A stretch of DNA of 64,000 nt from CAYVTD01 sp964454445 (lineage in GTDB: Bacteria > Bacteroidota > Ignavibacteria > Kapaibacteriales > UBA2268): the NCBI GenBank assembly GCA_964454445.1, contig CAYVTD010000008.1, positions 1 through 64,000 of the forward strand, read 5' to 3'. Of the stretch, positions 45,673 to 55,789 are shown one piece after another. A program made the translations under genes and the position numbers. The notes beneath the pieces are model-generated. The model was not told the DNA's origin. It saw only the letters and a list, made by a program, of their open reading frames with translations, and did no database searches. How positions within the stretch are numbered: position 1 is the stretch's first letter; each line of letters starts with the position of its first letter.

Positions 45673-46608
45673 TTATTTGCTAAGTTCCAACATTCTTTCG
45701 AGTGGTTTTAATGCTTTTAATCTAAGCTGTTCGTCGATTTTTATTTCAGGTGTAAGTGTTTTAAGAGCCTTAATCATCTTCTCCATTGTGTTTAATTTCA
45801 TATAAGGACATTCATTACAAGCACAACCATCAAGGTTTGCCACCGGTATAAATTCTTTATTAGGTATTTCTTTGTGCAAAGTGTTTAAGATACCTGTTTC
45901 GGTTAAGATAATGAATTGTTTGTCGTTTAGCTCGCGGGCTGTCTTGATTATTCCGCTTGTCGAGCCAATATAATCGGCATAATCGAGAATGTTTTCGGGA
46001 CATTCCGGGTGAGCAAGGACTTTTGCGTCAGGATACAAACTAATTAAACGAATTAGCTCTTGTTCAGAAAAGATTTCGTGGACTTGACAAGTTCCATTCC
46101 AGAGTATCAAATCTCTTTGTGCTTGTTTCATTACAAATTTTCCGAGATATTTATCGGGAGCGAAGAGAATTTCCTTGTCTTTGGGAATGGAATTAATGAT
46201 TTTCACGGCATTGGACGAAGTGCAAATAATATCAGACATCGCCTTGATTTCGGTCGAACAATTAATATATGAGATCACAACCGCTCCAGAATGGTCATCT
46301 ATCCATTTTTTGAAAGCAACCGGCTCTGCGCTGTCGGCAAGCGAGCATCCAGCTTTTAAATCTGGCAGTAAAACGAGCTTTGTCGGATTTAAAATCTTGG
46401 CTGTTTCTGCCATAAAGTGAACACCACAAAACAAGATTACGTCTGCATCAGTTTTTTTAGCTGCTTGCGACAATGCGAGTGAATCGCCTAAAAAATCAGC
46501 GACTTCCTGAATGTCTTTTTCTTGATAATAATGTGCAAGAATGACTGCATTACGCTCTTTTCTAAGCTCATTAAGTTTTTCTATCTGTTCTTTTAATCTA
46601 TTGTTCAT
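45673..46608 (-). CDS. nadA: Quinolinate synthase, Fe-S enzyme
   Basis: Condenses iminoaspartate with DHAP to quinolinate. NAVILAHYYQEKDIQEVADF is the family start. Putative [4Fe-4S] ligands in the ATG-46608 numbering: Cys88 (KAGCSLAD), Cys174 (NGTCQVHEIF) and Cys267 (CNECPYMKLNT). 311 residues, complete. A TTG at 46623 is an alternative start without a ribosome site. Neighbours nadC, nfu and mrp fit NAD synthesis plus Fe-S loading. Confidence 0.95.
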   Translation of the reverse strand: MNNRLKEQIEKLNELRKERNAVILAHYYQEKDIQEVADFLGDSLALSQAAKKTDADVILFCGVHFMAETAKILNPTKLVLLPDLKAGCSLADSAEPVAFKKWIDDHSGAVVISYINCSTEIKAMSDIICTSSNAVKIINSIPKDKEILFAPDKYLGKFVMKQAQRDLILWNGTCQVHEIFSEQELIRLISLYPDAKVLAHPECPENILDYADYIGSTSGIIKTARELNDKQFIILTETGILNTLHKEIPNKEFIPVANLDGCACNECPYMKLNTMEKMIKALKTLTPEIKIDEQLRLKALKPLERMLELSK

Positions 46609-46669
46609 ATCTAAGATTTGCAAAAAGGTGAAACAAAGTAAGTAAAGTAAAGAAATAAAAATTTATGTT

Positions 46670-46915
46670 TCAAATTGCGGCTTCTACACGGGTAATTTCA
46701 GCAACATTTTTTTTGAGCCACCTCTCAATACCACCCCTTAGAGTCATTTTTGATAGGGGACAGGTGAGACAATCGCCAGTAAAACGGATGACGGCAACTC
46801 CACAATTATCTTCGAAGCGGACAAATTCTGCTCCACCATTGTCTTCTTTAAGAAAAACTTCGATTTCTGCTAGAGATTTGATTATATGTTGTTCTATTTC
46901 AGATTTGCTACGCAT
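46670..46915 (-). CDS. NifU-like C-terminal domain protein (Nfu)
   Basis: An 81-residue stand-alone Nfu domain; FLKEDNGGAEFVRFEDN and the CxxC in GDCLTCPLSKMTL bind a [4Fe-4S] cluster between two monomers. It lies 61 bases upstream of nadA and downstream of mrp on the same strand, so it could deliver clusters to NadA. Confidence 0.85.
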   Translation of the reverse strand: MRSKSEIEQHIIKSLAEIEVFLKEDNGGAEFVRFEDNCGVAVIRFTGDCLTCPLSKMTLRGGIERWLKKNVAEITRVEAAI

Positions 46916-46948
46916 CGTAAATACCCAACTTAATGAAAAAACAATAAT

Positions 46949-46996
46949 ACTCTTAAGTCTCCTTCAAATCGCGAGGCAGTCTTTAAGAGTATATTT
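46949..46996 (-). terminator. Hairpin downstream of mrp
   Basis: ACTCTTAA (46949-46956) pairs with TTAAGAGT (46983-46990). Read on the minus strand a T-rich stretch follows (ATTATTGTTTTTT), so this may end mrp mRNA 135 bases after its stop; it also lies 34 bases upstream of nfu. Confidence 0.4.
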
Positions 46997-47124
46997 CTCA
47001 ATGAATTTGTTAGTCAAAATTATCTTATCTATTTAAAATATTAGAAATTAGTAGAAAAGATATTCATGACTGTTCAATAGATATAAAAAAACTTAGTGGA
47101 ATATGCTAAAAAAGCCGATTAATA

Positions 47125-48219
47125 CTAAATTTGAATATTCAAACTTCCCGAATTTTCGTAATTTCGCTTACGAATCTGACTAACGATCTTTGCTGTAATA
47201 TCTTTAAGTACTTTTGCTTGATTGCCTTCGGGATCGGCAATAACGATGGGCTTTCCACTATCGTTATTCTCACGCATTTTGATATTTAGCGGAACTTCGC
47301 CAAGAAAAGCAGTCTCGCTTTCATCGGCAACGCGTTTGCCTCCACCCTTTCCAAAAATATAATATTTTTTATCGGGCATGTCCGGCGGAACAAAATAGCT
47401 CATATTCTCGATAATACCAAGAATATCGACATCAACTTTCTTGAACATTGCAATACTGCGGCGAACATCGCTAACTGAGATTTCCTGTGGAGTAGTAACG
47501 ATAACCGAACCTGTTAGGGGGATTTTTTGTGTTAATGTAAGCTGAATATCGCCAGTGCCTGGAGGCAAATCGAAAACAAGAAAGTCGAGAGGTCCCCATT
47601 CGACCTGCTCGAAAAGTAATGTGAAATAGCCTGCGAGCATTGGTCCACGAACTATTGCGGCTTGCTCGCGATTGAGGATGAAGCCCATTGATGCGACTTT
47701 TATATCATATTGTTCAAGTGGATAGGCAACTGTTTTACCTTCGTCTGTTTCATAAGCTTCGAGGGTATTGTCTGAAAGACCAAACATTGTTGGCTGGCTG
47801 GGACCATAGACATCGCCGTCGAGAATGCCAACTTTGGCACCGCTTAACGAAAGAGCAGATGCAATGTTCGAGCTAATTGCTGATTTTCCAACGCCTCCTT
47901 TACCTGAAGCTACAGCGATAATATTTTTTACGTTTTTAAGATACTCCCTGTTAGTATAATCTTGTTCCTTTTCTTTGAAATTAATCTCGCTTTCACAACC
48001 GGGTACTAATCCTTCGAGTATCTCGGCGCATTTCGTGTTAATCGATTCCGCTACCCAATGAATTGGCTGAACAAGTTCTATATCGATAGTGATCTTTCTG
48101 CCATCAATAGAAATATTTTTAATTGCATCAAGTTCGGCAAGCGTTTTGCCTAAATCGGGGTCAGAAATGCTACCTATATTCTTTTTAATTGCTTCTTTAT
48201 TCGAATTATTATCCATCAT
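47125..48219 (-). CDS. Mrp/NBP35-type iron-sulfur carrier ATPase
   Basis: 364 residues: an N-terminal MIP18-like (DUF59) segment (about 10-90: IGSISDPDLGKTLAELDAI), then a P-loop ATPase with ASGKGGVGKSAISSNIA, LDGDVYGPSQPTMFG and VFDLPPGTGDIQLTL. The MRP/ApbC family transfers [4Fe-4S] clusters; the usual CxxC is not obvious near the C-terminus. AGAGGA precedes the ATG. Confidence 0.9.
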   Translation of the reverse strand: MMDNNSNKEAIKKNIGSISDPDLGKTLAELDAIKNISIDGRKITIDIELVQPIHWVAESINTKCAEILEGLVPGCESEINFKEKEQDYTNREYLKNVKNIIAVASGKGGVGKSAISSNIASALSLSGAKVGILDGDVYGPSQPTMFGLSDNTLEAYETDEGKTVAYPLEQYDIKVASMGFILNREQAAIVRGPMLAGYFTLLFEQVEWGPLDFLVFDLPPGTGDIQLTLTQKIPLTGSVIVTTPQEISVSDVRRSIAMFKKVDVDILGIIENMSYFVPPDMPDKKYYIFGKGGGKRVADESETAFLGEVPLNIKMRENNDSGKPIVIADPEGNQAKVLKDITAKIVSQIRKRNYENSGSLNIQI

Positions 48220-48370
48220 TAAAATCCTCTGTTCAAAAAAATAAATAATATTTGAAAAACCTAATGGTATAGAAACGTTATTAATGTCTAAAAAGTGTTT
48301 TTTTTATCTATTTATAAGATTGGAAACTAAATTAGCTTATACCTATATTTCAAATTTTTCAATAAAAAAA

Positions 48371-50434
48371 TTATGTTTTTGTTGTTTTTCCAATCTTAAT
48401 TCTGTAATCGACAGCTACAATCGAATTGTTGCTCGCTATCAGCGGATTAAGGTCGAGTTCCTCTATCTCGGGAGCAGCCATCAATAAAGCAGAAAGATTT
48501 ATCATGATTTCAGCAAATTTTTCTTCGTTTACGCCTTTTTGCCCGCGAACTCCTTCAATAATTTTGTAAGAACGTAAATTGCGAATCATTGCCAACGCTT
48601 CATCTTTACTTAATGGGGCGAGACCCGTTGAAATATCTTGCAAAATCTCGACGAACAAACCACCAAGTCCGCAAACAATCAAATGACCAAATTTTTCTTC
48701 TTTTTTTGCTCCGAGGAACAACTCGATACCTTTCTTAACCATCTTTTGAATAACGACTCCTTCAGCGCCGGGAATTTTCATCATTTCTTCAAAAAATGCC
48801 GCTGCTTGCTCTGTCGATTCGATATTTAACTCCACACCTCCGACATCACTCTTGTGGATTGGTCCAATTACCTTCATTGCAAGCGAGCCACCGAGTTTCT
48901 CGGCGGCGGCAATAGTGTCTGCTTTGTTGTAAACAGTTATCTCAGGCACTAAATCCACTTTTGCAGCAAGCAGTAAGTCGCGTACTTCTTTGGGCTTAAG
49001 GAAGCCAGACCGGGCTTTGAAGATGGTTTCGCGTATGGTCTTTGAGTCGATTTCAGGCATTATCCCGGTTTTTGCAGGCTTGGGAGTGTGCCAGCTTTTT
49101 GCAAGCGCTTGCGCGAGATTGACTTCTTCCATAAAATTAATTCTACCGAGCGATATGAAATAATCAACTGCCTCTTTCACTTGGACAATTGAAGGAAGAA
49201 CCGGAAAAATTGGCTTGCTGCAAGTTCTCATTTTTTCATCAAGCACCTTGTAAACTGGCTTGACGTCGAACAGCCCTGGAGTGCCAAAAATAACAACCGA
49301 AGCGTCGATATTATCAAATCTTTTATCGGTATATTCAAGGATTTCACCAAGTTGTTCAGCATTGCCTGTTGCTAAAAAATCAATTGGATTTGAAATCGAC
49401 GAGCCATAATAAAGTTTAGTAAGAAGTTCTTCGGCTGCCTGACCTTCGATATGCGGCACTTCCATGCCATTTTTTTCAAGGGCGTCTGTAAGCATAACGC
49501 CTGGTCCACCGGCATGAGTTATAACGGCGATACGCTTGCCTTTCAGTGGTTTATGCGAAAACACTCCTGCCATATAAACAAGTTCTTCCTTGCTAAAGCA
49601 GCGAACAATACCTGCTTTTTGAAATAGTGCGCTAACTGCCTCGTCCGAACCTGCAAGCGCTCCTGTATGAGACGAAGCCGCGCGTGCTCCCGATTCGGTT
49701 GCTCCTGCTTTAATAGCGGATATTCTGCAGCCCTTGTTAATAAGTGATGATGAATGTTTTAATAATTTCAATGGATTGCGGATTGTTTCGATATAAATCA
49801 TTTTTATTCTAGAGCTGTTTTGCTCGTCAAAACTCTCATCTAAATGTTCGAGAACTTCTTCTACACCAATCTGGGCACTATTGCCAACAGAGAATACACT
49901 TGAAAAGCTTAAACCCATTGTCATAGCTACTTCCAGGATAAATACAGCCGTTGCTCCCGAACTAGATATAAAATCGATACCTTTTGGGTCGAGCTTTGGC
50001 ACAGGCCCAGCAAAAACTCCTTTATAATGAGTGTTCATTACACCAATACAATTTGGTCCAATAAGCATTCCTTTTGCTTTGCTTATCAATTCTACTATTT
50101 CTTGTTCTAGTTTCTTGCCTTCTTCGCCAACTTCGCTGAAGCCAGCAGATAAGATAACAAATGCTTTCGTGCCGTTTGCGATTAGCTGATTTATAGTCGG
50201 AACAGCTAATTTAGAGGCAATAGCAATAATGGCAAGTTCGCATTTTATATCATCAAGTGAATTATGGCAATTTATGCCTTGCACTAGGCTTTCTTTCGGG
50301 TTAACTGCATACAATTCACCTTCATAACCACCTGATAATAAATTCTTTAGCACTTTGCCGCCAGGCTTGGTCTCGTCGTTTGAAGCACCAACAACAACTA
50401 TGCTTTTCGGCTCTAATAATTCTTTGACAATCAT
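48371..50434 (-). CDS. Acetate-CoA ligase (ADP-forming), fused alpha and beta
   Basis: Acyl-CoA + ADP + Pi to acid + CoA + ATP. From the ATG at 50434 (GGAAGGA upstream) 687 residues: CoA-binding domain with SIVVVGASNDETKPGGKV, GPNCIGVMN, flavodoxin-like ligase domains with catalytic His256 in SSHTGALAG, ATP-grasp from about 470 (AMKVIGPIHKSDVGGVELN). The N-terminal extension to 50467 is unlikely. Confidence 0.92.
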   Translation of the reverse strand: MIVKELLEPKSIVVVGASNDETKPGGKVLKNLLSGGYEGELYAVNPKESLVQGINCHNSLDDIKCELAIIAIASKLAVPTINQLIANGTKAFVILSAGFSEVGEEGKKLEQEIVELISKAKGMLIGPNCIGVMNTHYKGVFAGPVPKLDPKGIDFISSSGATAVFILEVAMTMGLSFSSVFSVGNSAQIGVEEVLEHLDESFDEQNSSRIKMIYIETIRNPLKLLKHSSSLINKGCRISAIKAGATESGARAASSHTGALAGSDEAVSALFQKAGIVRCFSKEELVYMAGVFSHKPLKGKRIAVITHAGGPGVMLTDALEKNGMEVPHIEGQAAEELLTKLYYGSSISNPIDFLATGNAEQLGEILEYTDKRFDNIDASVVIFGTPGLFDVKPVYKVLDEKMRTCSKPIFPVLPSIVQVKEAVDYFISLGRINFMEEVNLAQALAKSWHTPKPAKTGIMPEIDSKTIRETIFKARSGFLKPKEVRDLLLAAKVDLVPEITVYNKADTIAAAEKLGGSLAMKVIGPIHKSDVGGVELNIESTEQAAAFFEEMMKIPGAEGVVIQKMVKKGIELFLGAKKEEKFGHLIVCGLGGLFVEILQDISTGLAPLSKDEALAMIRNLRSYKIIEGVRGQKGVNEEKFAEIMINLSALLMAAPEIEELDLNPLIASNNSIVAVDYRIKIGKTTKT

Positions 50435-50526
50435 AGAATAATCCTTCCAATTTAAAAATTTATACAAAAATCAAATATATGAAAAAAATGGCTTAACTCG
50501 AAATTTTTTAAAGCATAAATTAATGT

Positions 50527-51705
50527 TTAATCCATCTGGATTTTCTTATCTTTAGGCAATGGTAGTACTATTGGAATACCAATGAGTGCTAAACCTGCAC
50601 AGACAATATAAACAGTTTGAAGATCCATAACATCGCCAAGCCAACCGATAAAAAAAACAACTAACGAGCTAATAACAAAATTTATAGTCATATATATACT
50701 ATTTGCCGAGGCGTGAAATTCCGGTTCCATATCTTGCACAATAGCTAAAAAAATCGGCATTTCAGAGAATATTATCAAGCCAAGCAATATCAATAATGGC
50801 ACGGTTATCCAGCCACTACTAAAAATAAACGCAAACATCAGAACCGGTGCCGAAGAAAACAGTATTATTAATAATTTTTTCCTTCCAATAATATCAGATA
50901 TAGGTCCTGAGAAGAATGCACCTGCTGCGCCAAACAGTTCCAATAACGAAAGTGAGGCACCTGCCAGGAAAAGTGTAACTCCTTTGTTAGTCATATAAAT
51001 AGGTAAGAAGTAGGTCAAAGCTACAAGCACAAATGATTTGGCAAATATCAAGCCGGCGATGATGATGTAAACCTTTTTTAGTCGCTTAAAAGTAGAAAAC
51101 AACATATCCCTTTTCCTACCATTATGAACATTCGCCTTAACAGCATTATCCTTGATAAAGAAGCCAATTACAATCATTATTACAGCCCCGGGGAAAAACA
51201 TTTTCCAAGAGCCTTCCAAGCCCCATATTGCCAATACCCAAAGCATAATCATCGGTCCTGTCGAACGGGCAAGCTCGCCTCCAAACATAAAGAAACTCAT
51301 TCCCGGAGCGGTCTTATTACCTGCATAGCTCCTGATTAAAACCGGACCAGGCACATGGAAAAATGCCGAGCTAATACCTGATATTGTCAGTAGTGTTATT
51401 ACTAACGCATAATTGGGCATTAAAACAATCAAACTGATTGACAATGCTGTTATTATCGGCGAAACGATAACAAAACTGCTCAAGCGCATTCTATCGGCAT
51501 AAACGCCTATTATCGGGTTTAATATCGAAGGAAATCGCATTACAAACACAATCATACCAGACATAAACATTGTCATATTGTGTTTTTTTATCAGCAAAGG
51601 CAGCAACAAAGGCACAAATGCCTGATAGTTGTCATTAACAAAATGCGACAATGCCACAAGCCCTACTTTGCCCGTTTGAAATTTATTTATTCTTATTTTC
51701 GACAT
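50527..51705 (-). CDS. MFS transporter, Fsr-like
   Basis: 392 residues with ~12 transmembrane helices. ALSHFVNDNYQAFVPLLLPL and SAFFHVPGPVLIRSYAG are typical of the fosmidomycin-resistance-type (Fsr) MFS family. The substrate is unknown. Upstream of the acyl-CoA ligase on the same strand (92-base gap), so an organic acid is possible. Confidence 0.85.
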   Translation of the reverse strand: MSKIRINKFQTGKVGLVALSHFVNDNYQAFVPLLLPLLIKKHNMTMFMSGMIVFVMRFPSILNPIIGVYADRMRLSSFVIVSPIITALSISLIVLMPNYALVITLLTISGISSAFFHVPGPVLIRSYAGNKTAPGMSFFMFGGELARSTGPMIMLWVLAIWGLEGSWKMFFPGAVIMIVIGFFIKDNAVKANVHNGRKRDMLFSTFKRLKKVYIIIAGLIFAKSFVLVALTYFLPIYMTNKGVTLFLAGASLSLLELFGAAGAFFSGPISDIIGRKKLLIILFSSAPVLMFAFIFSSGWITVPLLILLGLIIFSEMPIFLAIVQDMEPEFHASANSIYMTINFVISSLVVFFIGWLGDVMDLQTVYIVCAGLALIGIPIVLPLPKDKKIQMD

Positions 51706-51863
51706 TACTTTTTCGATTTAACTAAATAAGTTTTACTCAAATTTATTTTAAAGAGATAATTCAAATGTTGCATAATAAATTGTTGCAATTTAAGAGAAAA
51801 TTTAGTATTCATTGATTATATTTGCTATTTGTATAATGTGCAATTAAATTATAAGAATTTCCA

Positions 51864-52859
51864 ATGGGATTGTTCGATAAACTAAAGCAAAAAGTCGATT
51901 CTGCCTTAAAATCCACATCTGAAGTGCTTGGTTTTAATAAGCTAAAAGATGGACTGGAAAAAACCCGCAAGTCTTTTTCGGAAAAGATTAATTCAGTATT
52001 GGGTGTCGGCAGAAAAATCGACGAATCGCTTTTGAGGGATATCGAAGATATCCTGATAACAGCAGATATCGGCGTCGAAACTACTGACATTATTATCGAG
52101 AATCTCCGCTTGCGTGTGAAACAAGAAGGGCACGAAAACTCTGAAGATTTATATAGAATTTTGAGAGAAGAGATATTAAAGCTATTAATTGCCTCTCCTT
52201 CGGCAGACAACGACGCCACTTATATTGTCGATGAAAACAGTAAACCACGAACAATTATGGTTATAGGTGTCAATGGTGTCGGCAAGACTACAACCATTGG
52301 CAAACTTGCCTATAATTACAAGAATGCCGGAAGGTCGGTCTTAATCGGTGCAGCAGACACTTTTCGCGCAGCCGCAAACGAACAGCTCGAAATATGGGCA
52401 GAAAGAGCCGGCGTGCCTATCATTCAGCAAAGCCAGGGCGCCGACCCGGCCTCGGTTGCTTTTGACACTTTAAAATCGGCTATGGCTAAAGACAATGACG
52501 TCGTTATCATAGATACCGCTGGCAGACTACACAATAAAGGCAATCTGATGCGCGAACTCGAGAAAATAAGCCGTGTGCTCGGCAAACTCAAGCCCGAAGC
52601 TCCTGAAGACGTTTTTTTGGTGTTAGATGCAACTACCGGACAAAATGCGGTTGTGCAAGCAAAAGAATTTATGAAAGTAGCTAAGATTAGCGGAATTGTC
52701 CTGACAAAGCTCGATGGGACGGCTAAAGGAGGTGTGGTTATTGCTATTGCCCGCGAATTGAAGATCCCTGTTCGTTATATCGGTGTAGGCGAAAAAATCG
52801 ACGACTTACAGGTTTTTAATCCTGCGGCTTACATAGAAGCGCTCTTTGAAAATGATTGA
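51864..52859 (+). CDS. ftsY: Signal recognition particle receptor FtsY
   Basis: Membrane-targeting GTPase. 331 residues, a short acidic-less N-terminal part, the N-domain (ESLLRDIEDILITADIG), then the G-domain: GVNGVGKTTTIGKLA, DTFRAAANEQLEIWAERAGV, DTAGRLHNKGNLM, TKLDGTAKGGVV. A -7 box TATATTTG lies at 51817-51824. Confidence 0.96.
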   Translation: MGLFDKLKQKVDSALKSTSEVLGFNKLKDGLEKTRKSFSEKINSVLGVGRKIDESLLRDIEDILITADIGVETTDIIIENLRLRVKQEGHENSEDLYRILREEILKLLIASPSADNDATYIVDENSKPRTIMVIGVNGVGKTTTIGKLAYNYKNAGRSVLIGAADTFRAAANEQLEIWAERAGVPIIQQSQGADPASVAFDTLKSAMAKDNDVVIIDTAGRLHNKGNLMRELEKISRVLGKLKPEAPEDVFLVLDATTGQNAVVQAKEFMKVAKISGIVLTKLDGTAKGGVVIAIARELKIPVRYIGVGEKIDDLQVFNPAAYIEALFEND

Positions 52860-52864
52860 TAACA

Positions 52865-53013
52865 AAGATATTTATTTCAGTGCTGCAACCAAAAAGCAGT
52901 GCCATAGCTTTCCGGGTTAGCCAAAATGTTTCGTCATTGTAAACCACATCAATACTAACTTTGCCTTTAGGAGTTCAATAAATTTTAATTTCAGATGTGT
53001 TGCTTAAATCCAC
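52865..53013 (-). pseudogene. RhuM-family protein, N-terminal remnant
   Basis: Read on the minus strand from GTG 53013: NTSEIKIY, a TGA stop at 52977-52975, then TPKGKVSIDVVYNDETFWL and TRKAMALLFGCSTE. This matches the start of RhuM-type proteins (IKIY.T..G...I.V....ETVWLT...MA.LF). It is cut off at the end of ftsY. The rest of the gap to 53323 holds a palindrome and no gene. Confidence 0.75.
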
Positions 53014-53253
53014 TTTATTTCTTCCCCTCAATTACTATATTCATAATTCTTAATTCAAAGAATCATTTATAAGAAATCCGCGTAAAGTATTTTTTCATCA
53101 ACAATCATTATATGTTCATAAACATTTATTGACGAATTTCAAGGAATTTATTAATTTCTTTAACTATTAATTTTTCGAGAAGAATTGAATTCGAATGCGC
53201 TAATCTATTCAAACAAACCGAGTTGATTAATTTTCTGGCATCTCGTAAAGGCG

Positions 53254-53294
53254 GGTCTGAAAAGCGTAGAGACAGATCTCAGACCTGTCTCTAC
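53254..53294. repeat. Short palindromic element, GTAGAGAC type
   Basis: GTAGAGACAGATCT (53266-53279) is the near-perfect complement of AGACCTGTCTCTAC (53281-53294), with one G-T pair. An alternative stem pairs GGTCTGA (53254-53260) with TCAGACC (53279-53285). GTAGAGAC palindromes of this kind are dispersed in many Bacteroidota and related genomes. Only one copy was noticed here. Confidence 0.6.
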
Positions 53295-53323
53295 AAATTA
53301 TCGTTTATTATGATATTTCAATA

Positions 53324-55498
53324 TTAATAAGATTTATAATAATTGCTTCTTTTATCGTCGATTTCAGCATTTTCGCGAACCGAGCGGAACCAGTCATAGA
53401 AGGCTCTCTGTAATTGATTATTTTGCATGCTTTTCTTGTACGAAATCATTTCTTCTTTTGTGAGCTTTGCAGGGTCAGATTGTTTACGCTCTTTTATTTC
53501 AACGATATACCATCCATTTTCTCCTTTTATAGGAGGAAGGATCTTCATCAAGGGAGTAGTTTTAGAAAACACTGCTTGGTTGAAAAGCACATCTCTCCTA
53601 ACACCGGAAGGAGATGAAGCCATTCTAAAGCTGGTGTCGCTAATAACTTTTAGCATAGAATCTGCGGCAGCGGCAGCTTTGAGCGAGCCATAGTTAGCGA
53701 CTTTATTATAAATATTCTGTGCTCTGCTTTTTACGAGATCAACTTTTTTCTTTAAAACAAGTCTTTTCTTGATTTCTTCGGCTTTGTCTGCAAAAGGCGT
53801 TGTCCCTTTGCTGCGTTCCTCGGCAACTTGGACGACAACAATACCCTGATATTTCAATTCAAGAGGCTCAAGGAGGAAACCAGGCTTGTTCTGGAAAGCT
53901 ATATCGGTTATATATTGTGAGTTGAGAATGGGCCTTTGATTTGTGAAAAACGGAGTTTCAATTGGATTGAGTTTCAATTTTTCGGCTATCTGAGTGAAAT
54001 CCCCGCCATCTTGGATCTGCTTGTGAAAGGCGTGTGCATCGCGGAAGATTTGGTTGCGGGTAGGTGTTGAGATGTTTACTTTTATTTCAATCTGCGACCA
54101 TTTTAACTCATCGGAAATCTTGTCAGTTACCTTAATAATGTGCCAGCCGTATTTAGTTTCAACAGGACCTGTTATCCCTCCGGAGTCTGTAGCGAAAGCA
54201 GCATCCTCAAACTCTTTGACCATTTTACCTTTAGTGAAATAACCGAGATCGCCACCTTTCGAGCCTGAGCCAGGATCTTTTGAATAGACCTGAGCTAGCG
54301 AATCGAAGGGCAAACCACTTTTAGCAAGATTCATTATTCTGATTGCTTCTTCTTTCGAGGCTTCTTTATTTTCGCCAAACTCAATTAAAATATGACTTGC
54401 TTTGACTTGGGTGTTTTCTCCGCTCCGTTTATCGTCGAGCCGAAGGAAAAATTTACTATCACCAATAGTGATTGGACCGGTTATCTCGAGTTTGTTTAGT
54501 TCTAGAAGGTATTGTTTTAATTTCGGGTCAACATCACTTACTAGTGTGTAATCAACAGTTTCGCCACCTAATTCACTAACCCTGACGTCGAAGACACTAT
54601 CTTTGGCTTCTGGAGTATCAACTGACATAAGTGATGAATTCACCAGTTCTATCTTTTTTTCAGCACGAATGCTGTCGCCTTTCGATGGTTTTATTTCAAA
54701 AATAACATATCTTACACGACGCATGTCCTTATCTATAAAAAGATGCTTGTATCTTTCATAATAATCTTTCACTTCCTTGTCGCTAACCGTAACCTGCTCA
54801 TCAGGAATCTCTTGCGAATTGACAAAAATCAAATTGACATTTGCAGTGCTATTGTCGATAACATATTGATTTTTTGCAAAATCGTTAGGCATGATAGCCG
54901 ATGATGTACCGGCGAGTAAAGAAATCGCTTGCCGTAGTTTTTGCTCCCGGAGTTGCCCTTCAATAGTCATAACTGTTTGTCGCCAATTGCTAAGTTGCTC
55001 GTCTTTTTGTTCTTGTGTCCAATCATCAGGAAATTTAATTTGTTCTGGATGGGTTACATACATCTGATAAGCTTGCTTGTTGAAACCAGTCGAATCAGTA
55101 AATAAATCGGCAAGCTGGCGGGGCGGATTCTCGAGCATAACATCTCTAATCTCTTCAGCAGTTACTTCGATGCCTGCTTTTTTAGCTTCCTGGCCCATCA
55201 AAATGTCTTCGACGAGCTGGTTCCAAACTTGTTTGCGAACTCTATCGTCATCGACTTCTTCGCCTTCTTGCACTTGAGCACGCTCTTTCTCGAGTTCTTC
55301 TTCCACTCTTTTTTCGTAATCTTTGTAATATATAGGTTCGCCATTTATTTTTGCAAGCACAGCTGTTTCGTAGTTTTGCCCCTGGCGAAGCAAAGTGCTT
55401 ATGTCAGCATCTGATGCAACCATAAAACCGACGAAAATAATAGCAAAAGCAGCTAAAAAATAGGGAGAGGTACTCCGAATTTTTTCCATTGTTCCCAT
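53324..55498 (-). CDS. Periplasmic peptidyl-prolyl isomerase, PpiD/SurA-type
   Basis: 724 residues, anchored by an N-terminal membrane helix (PYFLAAFAIIFVGFMVA). SurA_N-like chaperone parts lie on both sides of a parvulin domain (about 360-455: VKASHILIEFGE, DPGSGSKGGDLGYFTKGKM, and YGWHIIKVTDK). A second degenerate PPIase-like part follows. AGGAG precedes the ATG. Helps fold outer-membrane proteins. Confidence 0.9.
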   Translation of the reverse strand: MGTMEKIRSTSPYFLAAFAIIFVGFMVASDADISTLLRQGQNYETAVLAKINGEPIYYKDYEKRVEEELEKERAQVQEGEEVDDDRVRKQVWNQLVEDILMGQEAKKAGIEVTAEEIRDVMLENPPRQLADLFTDSTGFNKQAYQMYVTHPEQIKFPDDWTQEQKDEQLSNWRQTVMTIEGQLREQKLRQAISLLAGTSSAIMPNDFAKNQYVIDNSTANVNLIFVNSQEIPDEQVTVSDKEVKDYYERYKHLFIDKDMRRVRYVIFEIKPSKGDSIRAEKKIELVNSSLMSVDTPEAKDSVFDVRVSELGGETVDYTLVSDVDPKLKQYLLELNKLEITGPITIGDSKFFLRLDDKRSGENTQVKASHILIEFGENKEASKEEAIRIMNLAKSGLPFDSLAQVYSKDPGSGSKGGDLGYFTKGKMVKEFEDAAFATDSGGITGPVETKYGWHIIKVTDKISDELKWSQIEIKVNISTPTRNQIFRDAHAFHKQIQDGGDFTQIAEKLKLNPIETPFFTNQRPILNSQYITDIAFQNKPGFLLEPLELKYQGIVVVQVAEERSKGTTPFADKAEEIKKRLVLKKKVDLVKSRAQNIYNKVANYGSLKAAAAADSMLKVISDTSFRMASSPSGVRRDVLFNQAVFSKTTPLMKILPPIKGENGWYIVEIKERKQSDPAKLTKEEMISYKKSMQNNQLQRAFYDWFRSVRENAEIDDKRSNYYKSY

Positions 55499-55789
55499 TG
55501 GTGATTCTCCTGTTTGTTTTTATAACTTAATTTGTTATTTTTCAATATTTCATTAATTGTAATTATAGCGAACTACAAATTTAATCAGGTTTTTTTTAAA
55601 AACAAACATATTTTTAATATATACAAGCAAACGAACCATTTATTCTTGAATCTAATAAAACTGACATAAATAATACTTTACCTTTTTTCTGATTAGAAAT
55701 TGCTGTGTAAAAAACATTTTCATGAAACACAAATAAATACATTTTCCTTTCGTTTCAAAATTAATATTTTTAAATGGAAATTATTACTT

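Noticed and set aside
46665..47036. Plus-strand frame of 123 codons over nfu
   Set aside because: The minus-strand Nfu domain with its CxxC explains this DNA.
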